Assembly: GCA_009599575.1 (NCBI GenBank)
Contig: VWND01000007.1
Coordinates: 1,187,501-1,251,500 of the forward strand
Source: Blumeriella jaapii
Taxonomy: Eukaryota > Ascomycota > Leotiomycetes > Helotiales > Drepanopezizaceae
Direction: 5' to 3'
DNA length: 64,000 bases
Made by a program: the position numbers and the translations under genes. Below the pieces are notes generated by a model, which was not told the origin of the DNA, made no database searches, and was given only the letters and a program-made list of their open reading frames with translations. Below are positions 32,111 to 43,380 of this stretch, piece by piece. Position 1 is the first letter of the stretch; each line of letters begins with the position of its first letter.

Positions 32111-34660
32111 AAAACAATTTTTCGAATTCCGAATATTAAATTAAAAAAAGTTTTTTTATAAAAACCACGTTGTCGTTATATTTGGCTTGTAAAGCGTCGG
32201 AAACGGAAATGCCTTTTACTGCCGCGAGCTATATGACTTTTTCAAACTCGGCGATTTTCGCACGGCGGAAACGTTTTCTGTTTATATTATATACAAAAGC
32301 AATAAACGTGTAATCGCTGAATAGTAGTAACCTTTTTTTTTTTACGGCCCGCATTCGTTTTTCGTAACGTATTTGCAAAACGCTAAATGCAAAAGCGAAA
32401 ATACAGCTGATATTGCAATTAAAAATAAAAAAAGTAGCAATTGGCCCGGTTAAAAAAACCGGTTTGATCGGTTTAAAGCTGCTAATAAGAAATTTCTTTA
32501 TTTTATGCAAATTATTTTTAAAATCTCGCATAAATATAAAGGATTTACCAGCTTTAAAGCTTAAATAAGCCTTTTTGATCGTTGTAAAAATGCTGGCAGA
32601 AATATATAAAGCTTTTATTGCGCTGTTTCGTCTGTTTGCATTTTTTTAATATATACGACTAAACATTTTAAGCTTTGTTCGCTAATTAAAATCGACGAAT
32701 AACTGCTCGTTGAAATAAAAAATAACGGGCATATCGAATGGCCATTTTATTTTGTTTTTTCTTTGGCTATACGCTTGTTTTAAATCGTAATGCTGTAAAA
32801 ATTTGCGATTAATAAAAACGTCGGTAAAACCTAGGTTTATAACCAAAAAAGAAAAATTTACACGACGTCGGTCAATCGTAAAAAAAAAAAAAATAGCAAA
32901 AAAAATAAGCTTTCCCGGCTCGCTATTATAACCGGTGGGTATAATAGGCTTATATAGCCGAATAAAACTTATTTCGAAACGTTAAGAAAATTAATACGTT
33001 AAAAAAGTTTTAATCGTATCGAAAATATTAGCTTCGCTATCGATATATACAAATATTTTAATATATAATCTATTGCGTATTAATTTTATAAAAACTAAAA
33101 ACTGTCGCTTTTTTATTAAAAAGCGCTGATCAAATTTTAAATTTTTTTACAAATCGAATCTTTTGCTATAATAAAAATTTTTGCCACGGCTTAAAAGTTT
33201 TTTAATAAATCGTTTTGCTTTTCGTCGATAGCTATTTCGACGATTTTGCGACTGAGCTTGGCGTCGAAGCAAACGTTTGCGAAATGGCCGGGCTTGCCGC
33301 AATTATAACAAACGCCAAAAAAACGCGCAGTTAAGCGGGAAAAACCGGAAATAGCAAAAGTAGCAGCCATACGCTCGTAAAAATTTCTGCCAAAAAAAGA
33401 AAAAGCTGTGCGAGCAGAAAAGGCTAAAAAGGTAAAACGCCAAAAGACTTTAAAAATACCGGAAGTACGCCTAAAGTTCTAATTAGCAAAAGCTATAACA
33501 AAGGAAAAATAGCTTATGCGACGAATAAAAACCATTTTTTCAGTTCGAATATTGCGTAACTTTCTATTCGCAACGGCCAAAAACTCGTTTAAAACAATAT
33601 AATTACTATTTATTTTGTATTTTTCCATTCGGAAGTCGTATTTAAAAATAAAAATAACTTTTTCGCATATGTTTTCAAATCAACGATTTTTAGCAATTTT
33701 GCTAATAATTGCATAACGAATAAATAAAAAATAAAAATTATTATAAATCTGACCGTTGTTTATATAAAATTTATTATATTGTAACTTAGCAAATTAAACG
33801 CGGTTGTAATCAAAAAAGCGCTAATCAAAAATACAAAAGACGTTTCGAGCCGACTAAATTTGATTATAAAACTCGAGGTTCAGATGCTTCAAAATAATAG
33901 TTTGCTTTTTTAATAATGCATTTGAAATATGCTTTAATTTAATTTATGTTTTATATAAAAATTTTTAAATACTTTTTAATAAACAACTTTATATTTATTT
34001 TTTATGCGTTATATTCAATCTTTTTTTAATAATCGCTAAAAGCGTAGCGAAAATATTTGATTTTGAATAATTCGATTCGGAAAATAGCTAAATCGAAAAC
34101 AAAAAGGTAGTATTCGGAAATTAATTAAAAGTCTGCGGTAAAAGCGCGCGAAGCTCGAAATAAAAAAAAAACGTCGCGGGCGATATTAACGAGAAAAACT
34201 GAAAAACGAGCGGCGGCAATAGCTTAAGCGATTATTTAAGCGATTTAAAACTGTTAGGCCGCAGTAAATCTTTTAACGTTAGCAAATATATTAAGCAGTC
34301 GTAAAAGCATTCGTCGGTTTGAAAATACTAGGGTGTTAGCGTCGTACAACTCGATTTTAGGTTCGATAATAAAACGAAAGGATTCAGCAGATAATTATGA
34401 TTTAATAAAAAAGTCGTGGAATAAAAACTCGCTGCCAGAATCGTCGAAAAAGCCTGAAACGAATAAAAATTCGAAAGCGCTAAAAGCAAAAGCAAAAAAT
34501 GGAGGTGCTAATTCGAAGCCGAATCGTACAGATTGCGTTCGTTTTCGAATGCTACGTCGATTTATAAAAAAAGCATAAAATATTATAATATTAAAAAAAA
34601 GCGATTCGAATTACAAAAGCAGATCGAATTAATAAAAAAAAAAAATTCCAGCTTTTTCTG
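32111..34660 (-). pseudogene. A3 gag, protease and linker, degenerate
   Basis: From right to left: the Gag N-terminus near 34330-34640; the Gag C-terminus with zinc knuckle (NCGKPGHFANVC-like) near 33255-33310; the protease box FVYIDSEANIF near 33020-33055, Gly changed to Glu; then the 100-codon linker stretch 32229-32531. The order and spacing equal A1. The plus-strand open stretch at 34333-34578 is an antisense shadow of Gag. Confidence 0.78.
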
Positions 34661-34812
34661 AAAACAAAATCAGTAAAAAAAAGTTCTGATTAAAGCACCG
34701 ATAAATAAACGTCGGTACGAACGGCCTGAAAAGAATTCGAATTGCAGAAGCAAATCGAATTTTTAATCGTAGATACAAAGCTTTTCAGCGAAAATTATTT
34801 AATTTTTTTTTA

Positions 34813-35118
34813 TATTATAGCTAGCTTGAAAATAATCAGAAGAATAATATAAATCAAAAGGTACGCATATAAATTGAAAAAAAAACACCAAGCTAAAATG
34901 CTCGGAGTCGCGAATTTTATATACAATGGGTTGCGCTTATAAGTCACGTGACTTAGCGCGAGGCCTAATGGCCGAGGTGGTCCGTGCCCAAACCTTATTC
35001 CACACCACCGGCAATTATACCATTGGCAATTATACCACTGGCAACCATACCACTGGCAACCATACCACTGGCAACCATACCACTGGCAACCACCACTAGC
35101 CAGGGGAGGATCGTAACA
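34813..35118 (-). repeat. A3 5' LTR (306 bp)
   Basis: On the plus strand it begins TATTATAGCTAGC (RIP form of TGTCACAG) and ends GGGGAGGATCGTAACA. It has about seven 15-bp units (ACCACTGGCAACCAT), one more than A3's other LTR. The exact CTTTT target duplication follows at 35119-35123. It is the centre of a large inverted repeat between A3 and A2. Confidence 0.92.
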
Positions 35119-36700
35119 CTTTTGCAACTCGAACTTTTTTCAGGCCGTTTGTACCGACGTTTATTTATCGGTGCTTTAATCAGAACTTCTTTTTACTAAT
35201 TTTGTTTTTAGAAAAAATTAGAGTTTTTTTTTTTTTTTAATTCGATCTGCTTTTGCAATTCGAACGATTTTTTAATACACCTTATGCTTTTCCTATAAAT
35301 CGACGCGGCATTCGAAAACGAACGCAATTCGTACGATTCGGCTTCGAGTTAGCATTTTTATCTTTTGCTTTTGCTTTTGGCGCTTTCGAATCTTTATTCG
35401 TTTCAGACTTTTTCGACGATTTCGGCAGCGAGTTTTTATTCCACAACTTTTTTGCTAAATTATAATTATTTGCAATTAATTTATTTGCTAAGCTTTTTCG
35501 TTTTACTATCGAATTTAAAATCGAATTATACGACGCTAACACCCTAGTATTTTTAAACCGACGAATGCTTTTAAACCGACTACTTAATATATTTGCCAAC
35601 GCTAAAAGATTTATTGCGGCCCAGCAGCTTTAAATCGCCTAAATAATCGCTTAAGCTATTGCCGCCGCTCGCTTTTCAGCTTTTTTCGCTAATATCGCCC
35701 GCGACGCTTTTTTTTTATTTCGAGATTCGCGCGCTTTTACAGCGAATTTTTAATTAATTTCCGAATATTACTTTCCTGTTTTTAACCCAGCTATTTTTCG
35801 AATCGAATTATTTAAAATCAAATACTTTCGCTACGCTTTCAGCGATTATTAAAAAAAAATTAAATATAACGTATAAAAAATAAATATAAAATTGTTTTTT
35901 AAAAAATACTTAAGGAATTTTATATAAAGCATAAATTAAGCTAAAGCATATTTTAAATGCATTATTAAAAAAGCAAAAACTATTATTTTAAAGCATTTAA
36001 ATTCCGAATTTCATAACTAAGCCCAATCGGCCCGAAACGTTTTCCGCATTTTTAATCAGCGCTTTTTTAATTACAATCGCGTTTAATCTGCCAAATTGCA
36101 ATATAATAAGTTTTATATAAACAACGGTCATATTTACAATAACTTTCGTTTTTTATTTACTCGCTACGTAATTATTAGCAAAATTGCTAAAAACCGTTGG
36201 TTTAAAATATATGCGAAAAAATTACTTTTATTTTTAAATACGATTTCCGAATAAAAAAATACAAAATAAATAATAATTATACTATTTTGAACGAGTTTTT
36301 AATCGTTGCGAATAAAAAGTTACGCAATATCCGAACTGAAAAAATAATTTCTGCCCGTCGTATAAATTATTTTTCTTTTGTTATAACTTTTGCTAATTAA
36401 AATTCTAAGCGTACTCTCGGTATTTTTAAAACTTTCTAACGTTTTACTTTCCCAGCCCTTTTTGCTCGTATAGTTTTTTTTTTTCTGACAAAAATTCTTA
36501 CGAGCGTATAACTGCTACTTTTGTTATTTCCGGTTTTTTCCGCTTAACTGCGCGTTTTTTTAACGTTTATTATAACTGCGGCAAGCCCGGCTATTTCGCA
36601 AATATTTGCTTCGACGCCAAATTTAATCGTAAGATCGCCGAAATAATTATCGACGAAAAGCAAAACGACTTGTTAAAAAACTTTTAAGCCGTAGCAAAAA
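35119..36700 (+). pseudogene. A2 gag, degenerate
   Basis: The forward stretch 35253-35465 is the Gag N-terminus (MQFERFFNTPYAF ... FDDFGSEFLFHNF). It is followed by a basic/Ala segment near 35640-35760 (IAAARFSAFFANIARDAFF). The knuckle near 36570-36620 reads YYNCGKPGYFANICFDAK, with Cys and His converted to Tyr. The minus-strand 105-codon stretch at 35282-35599 is an antisense shadow. A2 and A3 Gag regions are mirror images on either side of the 34813-35118 LTR. Confidence 0.78.
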
Positions 36701-38800
36701 CTTTTATTATAACAAAAGATTCGATTTGTAAAAAAATTTAAAATTTAACCAGCGCTTTTTAATAGAAAAACGATAGTTTTTAGTTTTAATAAAATTATTA
36801 CGCAATAAATTATATATTAAAACATTTGCATATATCGATAGCAAAGCTAATATTTTCGGTGCGATTAAAACTTTTTTAGCGTATTAATTTTTTTAACGTT
36901 TCGAAATAAGTTTTATTCGGCTGCATAAGCTTATTATATTTACCGGCTATAATAGCGAGCCGAAAAAGTTTATTTTTTTTGTTATTTTTCTTTTTTTTAC
37001 GATTAACCGACGTCGTATAAATTTTTTTTTTTAATTATAAACCTGGGTTTTACCGACGTTTTTATTAGTCGCAAATTTTTACAGCACTACGACTTAAAAC
37101 AAGCGTACGACTAAAAAAAAAACAAAATAAAATAGCTATTCGATATATCCGTTATTTTTTATTTCAACGAGCAATTATTCGTCGATTTTAATCAGCGAAA
37201 AAAACCCAAAGTATTTAATCGCATATATTAAAAAAATACAAACAGACGAAACAGCGTAATAAAAGCTTTATATACTTCTGCCAACACTTTTACAACGATT
37301 AAAAAAGCTTATTTAAATTTTAAAGCTAATAAACCTTTTATATTTATACGAGATTTCAAAAACAGTTTGCATAAAATAAAAAAGTTTTTTATTAACAGCC
37401 CTAAACCGACCAAGCCGGTTTTTCCAACCGTGCCAATTTTTTTTTTATTTTTAATTGCAATATTAGTTGTATTTCCGCTTTTGCATTTAGCGTTTTATAA
37501 ATACGTTACGAAAAGCGAACACGGGCCGCGAAAAAAAAAAAGTTATTATTATTCAGCGATTGCACGTTTATTATTTTTGTGTATAATATAAATAAAAAAC
37601 GTTTCCGCCGTGCGAAAATCGCCGAATTTAAAAAAGTTATACAGCTCGCGGCAATAAAAAGCATTTCCGTTTTCGACGCTTTGCAAATCAAATATAACGA
37701 TAACGTGGTTTTTATAAAAAAGCTTTTTTTAATTTAATATTCGAAATTCGAAAAACTTTTTTATAAGCAGAAAAGCGATAAGCTCGCTTTTCGCCGCTTC
37801 GGTATAAATTACAAAATACATTTGGCTACGAAAAGTACGCTTTTTATAAAACTATTTAAACGCTTTACGAATAAACAGCTTATAAAAATCAAAAATTATA
37901 TTTTCGATAATTTGCATAAAAGTTTTATTAAACTTTTTAATATCTTTTTCGCCGCTCCGATTTTATTTATTAAAAAGTCAAACGGCTTTATGCGCTTATA
38001 TATCGATTATCGCAAACTTAACGATTTTACGAAAAAGAATTTTTATTTTTTGTTTTTAATTAACGAAATGCTAGCACGAATTATTAAAACCAAAATATTT
38101 ACGAAAATTAATATTTAATAAGCATTTAATCGAGTCGAGTCCGGATGTTCGAAAAATTTAAAAAACTGACTAGTTTTCGCATCCGATATAATATATACAA
38201 ATATAAAATCCTTCCGTTCGGTTTTATTAATAGGCCCGTTATATTTTAACGCTTTATTAATAATATTTTTATAAAATATTTGAATAATTTTTGCTCGGCG
38301 TATTTTAACGATATTTTTATTTATTCCGCGAATAATTTAAAATATAAGATTTACGTTAAAAAATTTTTATCGATTTTAAAAAAACACGGCCTGAAAACTA
38401 ATATTAAAAAATGCGAGTTTAATATTACGAAAATTAAATTTCTAAATTTCGTTATTAGCATTCAAAATATTAAAATAAATCCGGAAAAAATCGCTATTAT
38501 TAAAAACTGGCAATATGCAGCGAATATGCGAAGCGTGCAAAGCTTTTTAAGCTTTTGCAATTTTTACAAACGTTTTATAACCGGCTATAGCCGTATTTGC
38601 CGCTTTTTTACTGTTTTTATAAGCAAAAACGTTTTTTTCGTATTCGAGAAAAAGCAAAAAAACGTATAAGAAGCATTGCGCAAAATTCTGCTAAATATTT
38701 CTATTTTATATTATTACGACTTTTATAAGCAAACGCGCCTAGAAACCGACTTTTTTAATAAAATAATAGCTGGCGTATTATCGTAATTGCAAAAGAATAA
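36701..38800 (+). pseudogene. A2 protease, linker and reverse transcriptase, degenerate
   Basis: The protease box near 36830-36865 reads FAYIDSKANIFG (DSGA lost). The linker stretch 37367-37591 leads to RT. The stretch 37822-38118 has APILFIKKSNGF and YIDYRKLND. The stretch 38280-38669 has AYFNDIFIYSANN, then FLSFCNFYKRFITGYSRICR. The RT box has lost its first Asp. The order is as in A1. Confidence 0.87.
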
Positions 38801-40944
38801 CTTTTATTATTCGGTCGGTTTTTTTTTCAAAATTATAATCGACGCCGAATTTAATTATCCGATTTACGATAAAAAGCTTTTCGTTATTTTTCGCTTTTTT
38901 AAAAATTATAAGCCGAAGCTGTTAAGCGCTTAAAAAAACGTATATATATGTATATCGATCACCGCGTTTTAAAATACTTTATAATAACTAAAAACTTTTC
39001 GGCCCGATAAGCCCGATAAGCCGAGTTTTTTGCCGATTTTTATTTTACAATTATATACCGGTCGGAAATTGATAACACGCTTGTTAATATTCTTTTTCGT
39101 AAAAACCAAAACATTTTCTTATTAAAAGCACGATAGCGAACAGCTCGGAAACAGCAAATGCTTTTAAACGATAAATTGAATTTTTAAATTTTAAAAAAAT
39201 AGCTGCTAAAAGCATAACTACGCTAGCGCTTATAAAAATAGCTTCCGATAAACGCGACAACGATAGTATTTTTTCCGAAAAAAACAGCGAAAACGAAAAA
39301 AATGAAATACTTACAAAAAAACTCGCAAATTCGATTTTCGTAATCGCATACGATATATATAATTATATAATTATAAACGATTTGCTATAAGCTAATAAAA
39401 ACTTTTTTTTTTCGAAGCGCAACGAATGCAAATTCGCAATTATAGCTTTGATTATTAATTGCGACAAAACAAATTGTTTTTCTAAAGCAAATTAATAATA
39501 CTTTTGGAATCTTTCGAATTACGAACCTTTTTAATCCGATATATCTACGAACAGCTTTGCGTAATATACGCTGAAATAGAAAAAATAAAGCATTTGGTCG
39601 GTCGCAAATATTATTAAAAAGTTATAAAAGCAGATATATAATAATACGTTTCGAATTATCGTTGCATACGAATGAAAATTAAGCGCGACAAAACCCCGGG
39701 CTTTTTAAAACTTTTGCTTATATTTAGCAGGCTTTATTAATATTTAACGATGAATTTTACGAAGCTGTTATTAAACGAAAATGGTTACGATTTCGCTTTC
39801 GTAATAATAAATCGCTTATTTAAAAAGCCTTTATTAGTTTTTTGTTATAAAACTATTATAGCGAAAAAATTAGCAGCTTTGTTTTTGGTTTATTAAATAC
39901 GTTATTTCGGCATGCCGGATTTAATTGTTTCGGACCGAAAAGCTTAGTTTATTTCGGTTTTTTAGCAAAAACTTTGCCGCATATTAAAAATCAAAATCAA
40001 ATTAATTATTACGTACAATTTTAATATCGATGGACAGATCGAAATAATAAATTAATATATTAAATAACACTTCCGCTTTTTTTGCTTTTATTATTAAAAT
40101 AATTAAAAACGCTTTTTATTTTTGATAGATATTATACAGCTGATTTTACCGCACGAGTCTTTCGGCAACGTTTTTTTTTTTTCAAATCTTAAATAAATAC
40201 GAAGCTCGCATATCCTAAGATATAAATAATTTTTGTTTTTTTCGCTCGGTCATCGAAAAGCTTAACCGCGACGAGGTTTTGCATCTGGCTTTTCGAGCTA
40301 AAAAGATTATGAAATACGCATAATCGTTTATTACGCAATACAAGCCAAAATAAAGCGTTTCGCTAATTTATACAAACGACCGGTGGATTGGAATATAAGC
40401 GACGAAGTATTAGTAAGTATTAAAAATTAAAAGTTCGACCGATTTTTCCGAAAGCTTTCGGACAAATGGTACGGCTTAATTAAAATCGTCGACAAAATAA
40501 AAAAGAATTGGAAGCTTGATTTTCTCGCAGACTGGTTAATTTATTTAATTTTTTATTTATATTCGCTCCGAAAATATATTAGCAACTTTTTATCTGGCCA
40601 ACGCCGCTCCGAACCAGCTTTTATTTAATTATTTTTCGAACAAACGAAATAAAAGATCGAAGAAATAATAAATTCGAGGTTGTATAAAAAAATATTGCAA
40701 TACTAAATCAATTGAAAAAGCGCTGATAAAGATTTCGAATAATACTTTTGTTTCAACGTTATAACGGCCTTTTATATTTTTTTAAATATTTCACCGATCG
40801 CACCTTATCGCTAAAGGATTTTTACGAGCGCTTTTCGCATAATTGCAAGCTTATAACGAAAGCAAAAAAAATTACACGAAATTAAAGAACGATAAATTTA
40901 TAATTGTAATTGCGAGGACGCAGTTTTTCGGAAAGGGGAGGTAG
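38780..40944 (+). pseudogene. A2 RNase H, integrase and chromodomain-like tail, degenerate
   Basis: RNase H motifs lie at 38830-39080. The integrase core near 39750-39960 reads MNFTKLLLNENGYDFAF, then GMPDLIVSDRKA, then a QKLCRIL segment, so the first Asp is Asn and the catalytic Glu is Lys. The C-terminal part reads KFDRFFRKL and a KWYGLIKIVDK segment (GPY/F-like), then IEEIINSRLYKKILQY and a DEDFEWY-like end, which fits a chromodomain. The 3' terminus is marked by the polypurine tract. Confidence 0.8.
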
Positions 40945-40988
40945 TGTTACGATCCTGCCAGTGGTATAGTTGCTAATGGTATAGCTGC
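40945..40988 (+). repeat. A2 3' LTR, first 44 bp only
   Basis: It begins TGTTACGATCCTGCCAGTGG directly after the polypurine tract and includes one and a half 15-bp units. It stops at GCTGC, where internal family B sequence (ACGACCGTTAATAAAA) starts. The break is not at any retrotransposon terminus. Confidence 0.9.
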
Positions 40989-42600
40989 ACGACCGTTAAT
41001 AAAAATATTATTAAATTTAATAAAATTATACGAAATATTAAAATCGACGTTAAAAATATTATTACTTATAAAAACTTTTTAATAATAAAAAAATGCTTCC
41101 ATCCTATTATTTTTAAAATGCTCTGGATCTTGGAAAGTCTCGTCAGTTTTAAATACACCGAAAACGGCCAAATAAAAGCTTTTTTCTGAAACTGAAACCG
41201 GTTTTTTCAAAATCAAATCACCGTCGCCGGCGACAAAATTTTTTTAATCGACGTTTTATCGGAAAACGAATAACCGGCTTTGGTTCCAAAACAAACGCTA
41301 AGCTATAACAAAACCTGGAAAATATTCAGCCAAAAATACTTACGTTACTAATCGAAATAACACCGCGAATAAAATTAGCTAATATTAACATTTTTAGCTA
41401 CCAATTCGAAAATAAAAGTTTCGAAGATTTCGTTTTCGTATTAAATAAACCCGACCCATATATCCTACTTTTTTATATTAATATCAGCACTTTTTACAAG
41501 CGCAAAGCTAATAAAATACGATTCGTAAATTTTAGCGAATCCGGTAAAAATATTTCCGAAAAAATAAACGATTAATTTAAAAAAAATAAAACAACAAAAC
41601 CATTTTAACCAGTTATTAGCGAACTCGAAAAACTTATTACCGGCCGATTTTCCAGCTTATTATTTAGCAGCCGATTTACAAAAAAACGATTTGATAATTT
41701 AACAATCAAAATTCAATTCTTGCCAAAAAAAAAAAAAATCTTATACGAAATCTTACGCAACCGGAAAAAAGCTATAGCTTTCGATTTCACCGAAATAAGC
41801 TAATTCAATTTTAACGTTACGCTTTATATCGATATCAAAACCGTACCTTACGAAGCCTGGCAAAAAAAAACCTTTTCAGTTTTTAAAACCCTTCAGAATA
41901 AAATAATCGAAATACTAAAAAAACGAATTAAACAAAAAATCTTCGAATTCTGCCACGGCCTATACAAAAACAAATAATTTATCGTTACGAAAAAAGAAAA
42001 AAACATTTACAAATTTATTACCGCAATCGTCGAAATAAACAAAATAACGATACGAAACGCTAACGTGCCATTTAACGTCGATTAATTTTCAAACAAATTC
42101 GTAAAATTAACAATCGCTTTTCTGCTCGACCTATTTTCCGGCTACGATTATTTAATACTTGATTTACGATTTCGAAATATAACGGCAATTTAAATTCCAA
42201 TCGGTTTGCTGCGTATAACCAAAGTATTTATAAAAGCTATTAATTCAGTCGCTTAATTCGTAAAAATCGTATACAAAATCCTTATGATTTACATTTCTGA
42301 TATTGCTTTTTTTTACGTTAACGACGTCGGAATAAAAAGCCCCAAATTATATTATAATAATAAAAAAATTCTTTCTGAAATTCGACGCTATATAATAAAA
42401 TATATTTAAAATATCGACAAAATTATAATCTGCTTCGAAAAAGCCAAAGCTATTATTGGTTCTCGATCAAAATTCTGTATATTCGAAATAAATATCGTCG
42501 GTTATATAACTAACAGCGCTAACCGCCATTTTTAACGAAAAAAAATTAAAAAGATTTGCGAATAAAAAAAGTATAAAAATATTACCGAAACCAAAGCTTT
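40989..42600 (+). pseudogene. B3 protease remnant and reverse transcriptase, degenerate
   Basis: It starts in the protease, then has the linker with module (i) at 41338-41370, followed by FVFVLNKPD. RT motifs include IDIKTVPYEAWQKK, ITIRNANVPFNVD, LLDLFSGYDYL and IGLLRITKVF. The active-site box near 42312 reads FYVNDV. Some positions are less mutated than in B1 and B2 (for example LLDLFSGYD), so B3 is an independent copy. Confidence 0.85.
41338..41370 (+). repeat. 33-bp palindromic module, B3 site (i)
   Basis: RIP-altered left arm (ACTTACGTTACTA), intact right end (CACCGCGAAT); same position and phase as B2 19350-19382. Confidence 0.85.
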
Positions 42601-43284
42601 TATTAGCGTTATAATTTACTACCGCAATTAAATCAAAAACTTTTTTCAAAAAGCCGCATTTATTTACGCTACGATAAAAAAAAAAATCGATTTTATTTAG
42701 AAAAAAAAATAAAGCAAAACTATAAAAATCTTTAAAAACGATTTTTTATCGGCTTTATCGCTTATGCGGATCGATTATAACCCAAACGCAAAAAAAATCA
42801 TTTTGATTATCGACGCTAATATTTTCGGTTAAAAAGCTGTATTATAACAAATCGATAAAAACAAAAAACGACACTTTTTACGATTCGAAAGCGGCTTATA
42901 ATCCTTCGCGAAAGCACGTTACAATGCCACCAAACGAAAATATCGAAGCGCTTTTAAAATAATAAAAAAAATAAAAAGCGAATTGTACGGCGTATATTTT
43001 ATTTTAAAAACAAACGCAAAAGTTTTTATCGACCAATTAAATAAAAAAGCTAGCGATTTATCAAAAGCGCTCGTTATTAATTAAATAGCTTAAATGCGAT
43101 TTATAAACTTCGAAATCAGATATATCAAAAAAACGATTAACATAGCGGCAAACGACTTTTTCAAACGAAAACGTTTTTATTCGTTTAATCTCGCTAAACA
43201 AAGCGAATAAAATATCGACGAATAAATCGCTAACGAAATCGGCTGCTTCGCTATTTGCGTTTTAGGTTTTACAAAGCCAAAACT

Positions 43285-43317
43285 ATTCGCGTTGCTATTT
43301 CGGTTAATACCGCGAAT
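43285..43317 (+). repeat. 33-bp palindromic module, B3 site (ii)
   Basis: ATTCGCGTTGCTA on the left and ACCGCGAAT on the right, read as FALLFRLIPRI. Confidence 0.88.
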
Positions 43318-43347
43318 AAAAAACATTAATTTTCGAGCCGAAAAAGC

Positions 43348-43380
43348 ATTCGCGTTATTATTTCGGCTAGCACCGCGAAT
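43348..43380 (+). repeat. 33-bp palindromic module, B3 site (iii)
   Basis: ATTCGCGTTATTA on the left and GCACCGCGAAT on the right, read as FALLFRLAPRI; it starts 63 bp after site (ii), as in B1 and B2. Confidence 0.9.

Larger units (their letters stand above)
15034..35118 (-). mobile_element. Retrotransposon A3, complete but interrupted, reverse
   Basis: Both LTRs are present (15034-15325 and 34813-35118) and the flanking 5-bp duplication CTTTT is exact. The interior is split by B2 (15739-26997) and by insert E (28174-30517). Without these inserts A3 is about 6.5 kb, which is the family A length. It is heavily RIP-mutated: the protease DSGA reads DSEA and the RT box reads YFND. Confidence 0.92.
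35119..40988 (+). mobile_element. Retrotransposon A2, main body and truncated 3' LTR
   Basis: It continues the leader interrupted at 15033 and runs through gag, protease, RT, RNase H, integrase and chromodomain-like tail to a polypurine tract (GAAAGGGGAGGTAG, 40931-40944). Only 44 bp of the 3' LTR remain before family B sequence begins. It is heavily RIP-mutated, including integrase catalytic Asp and Glu codons. Confidence 0.9.
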
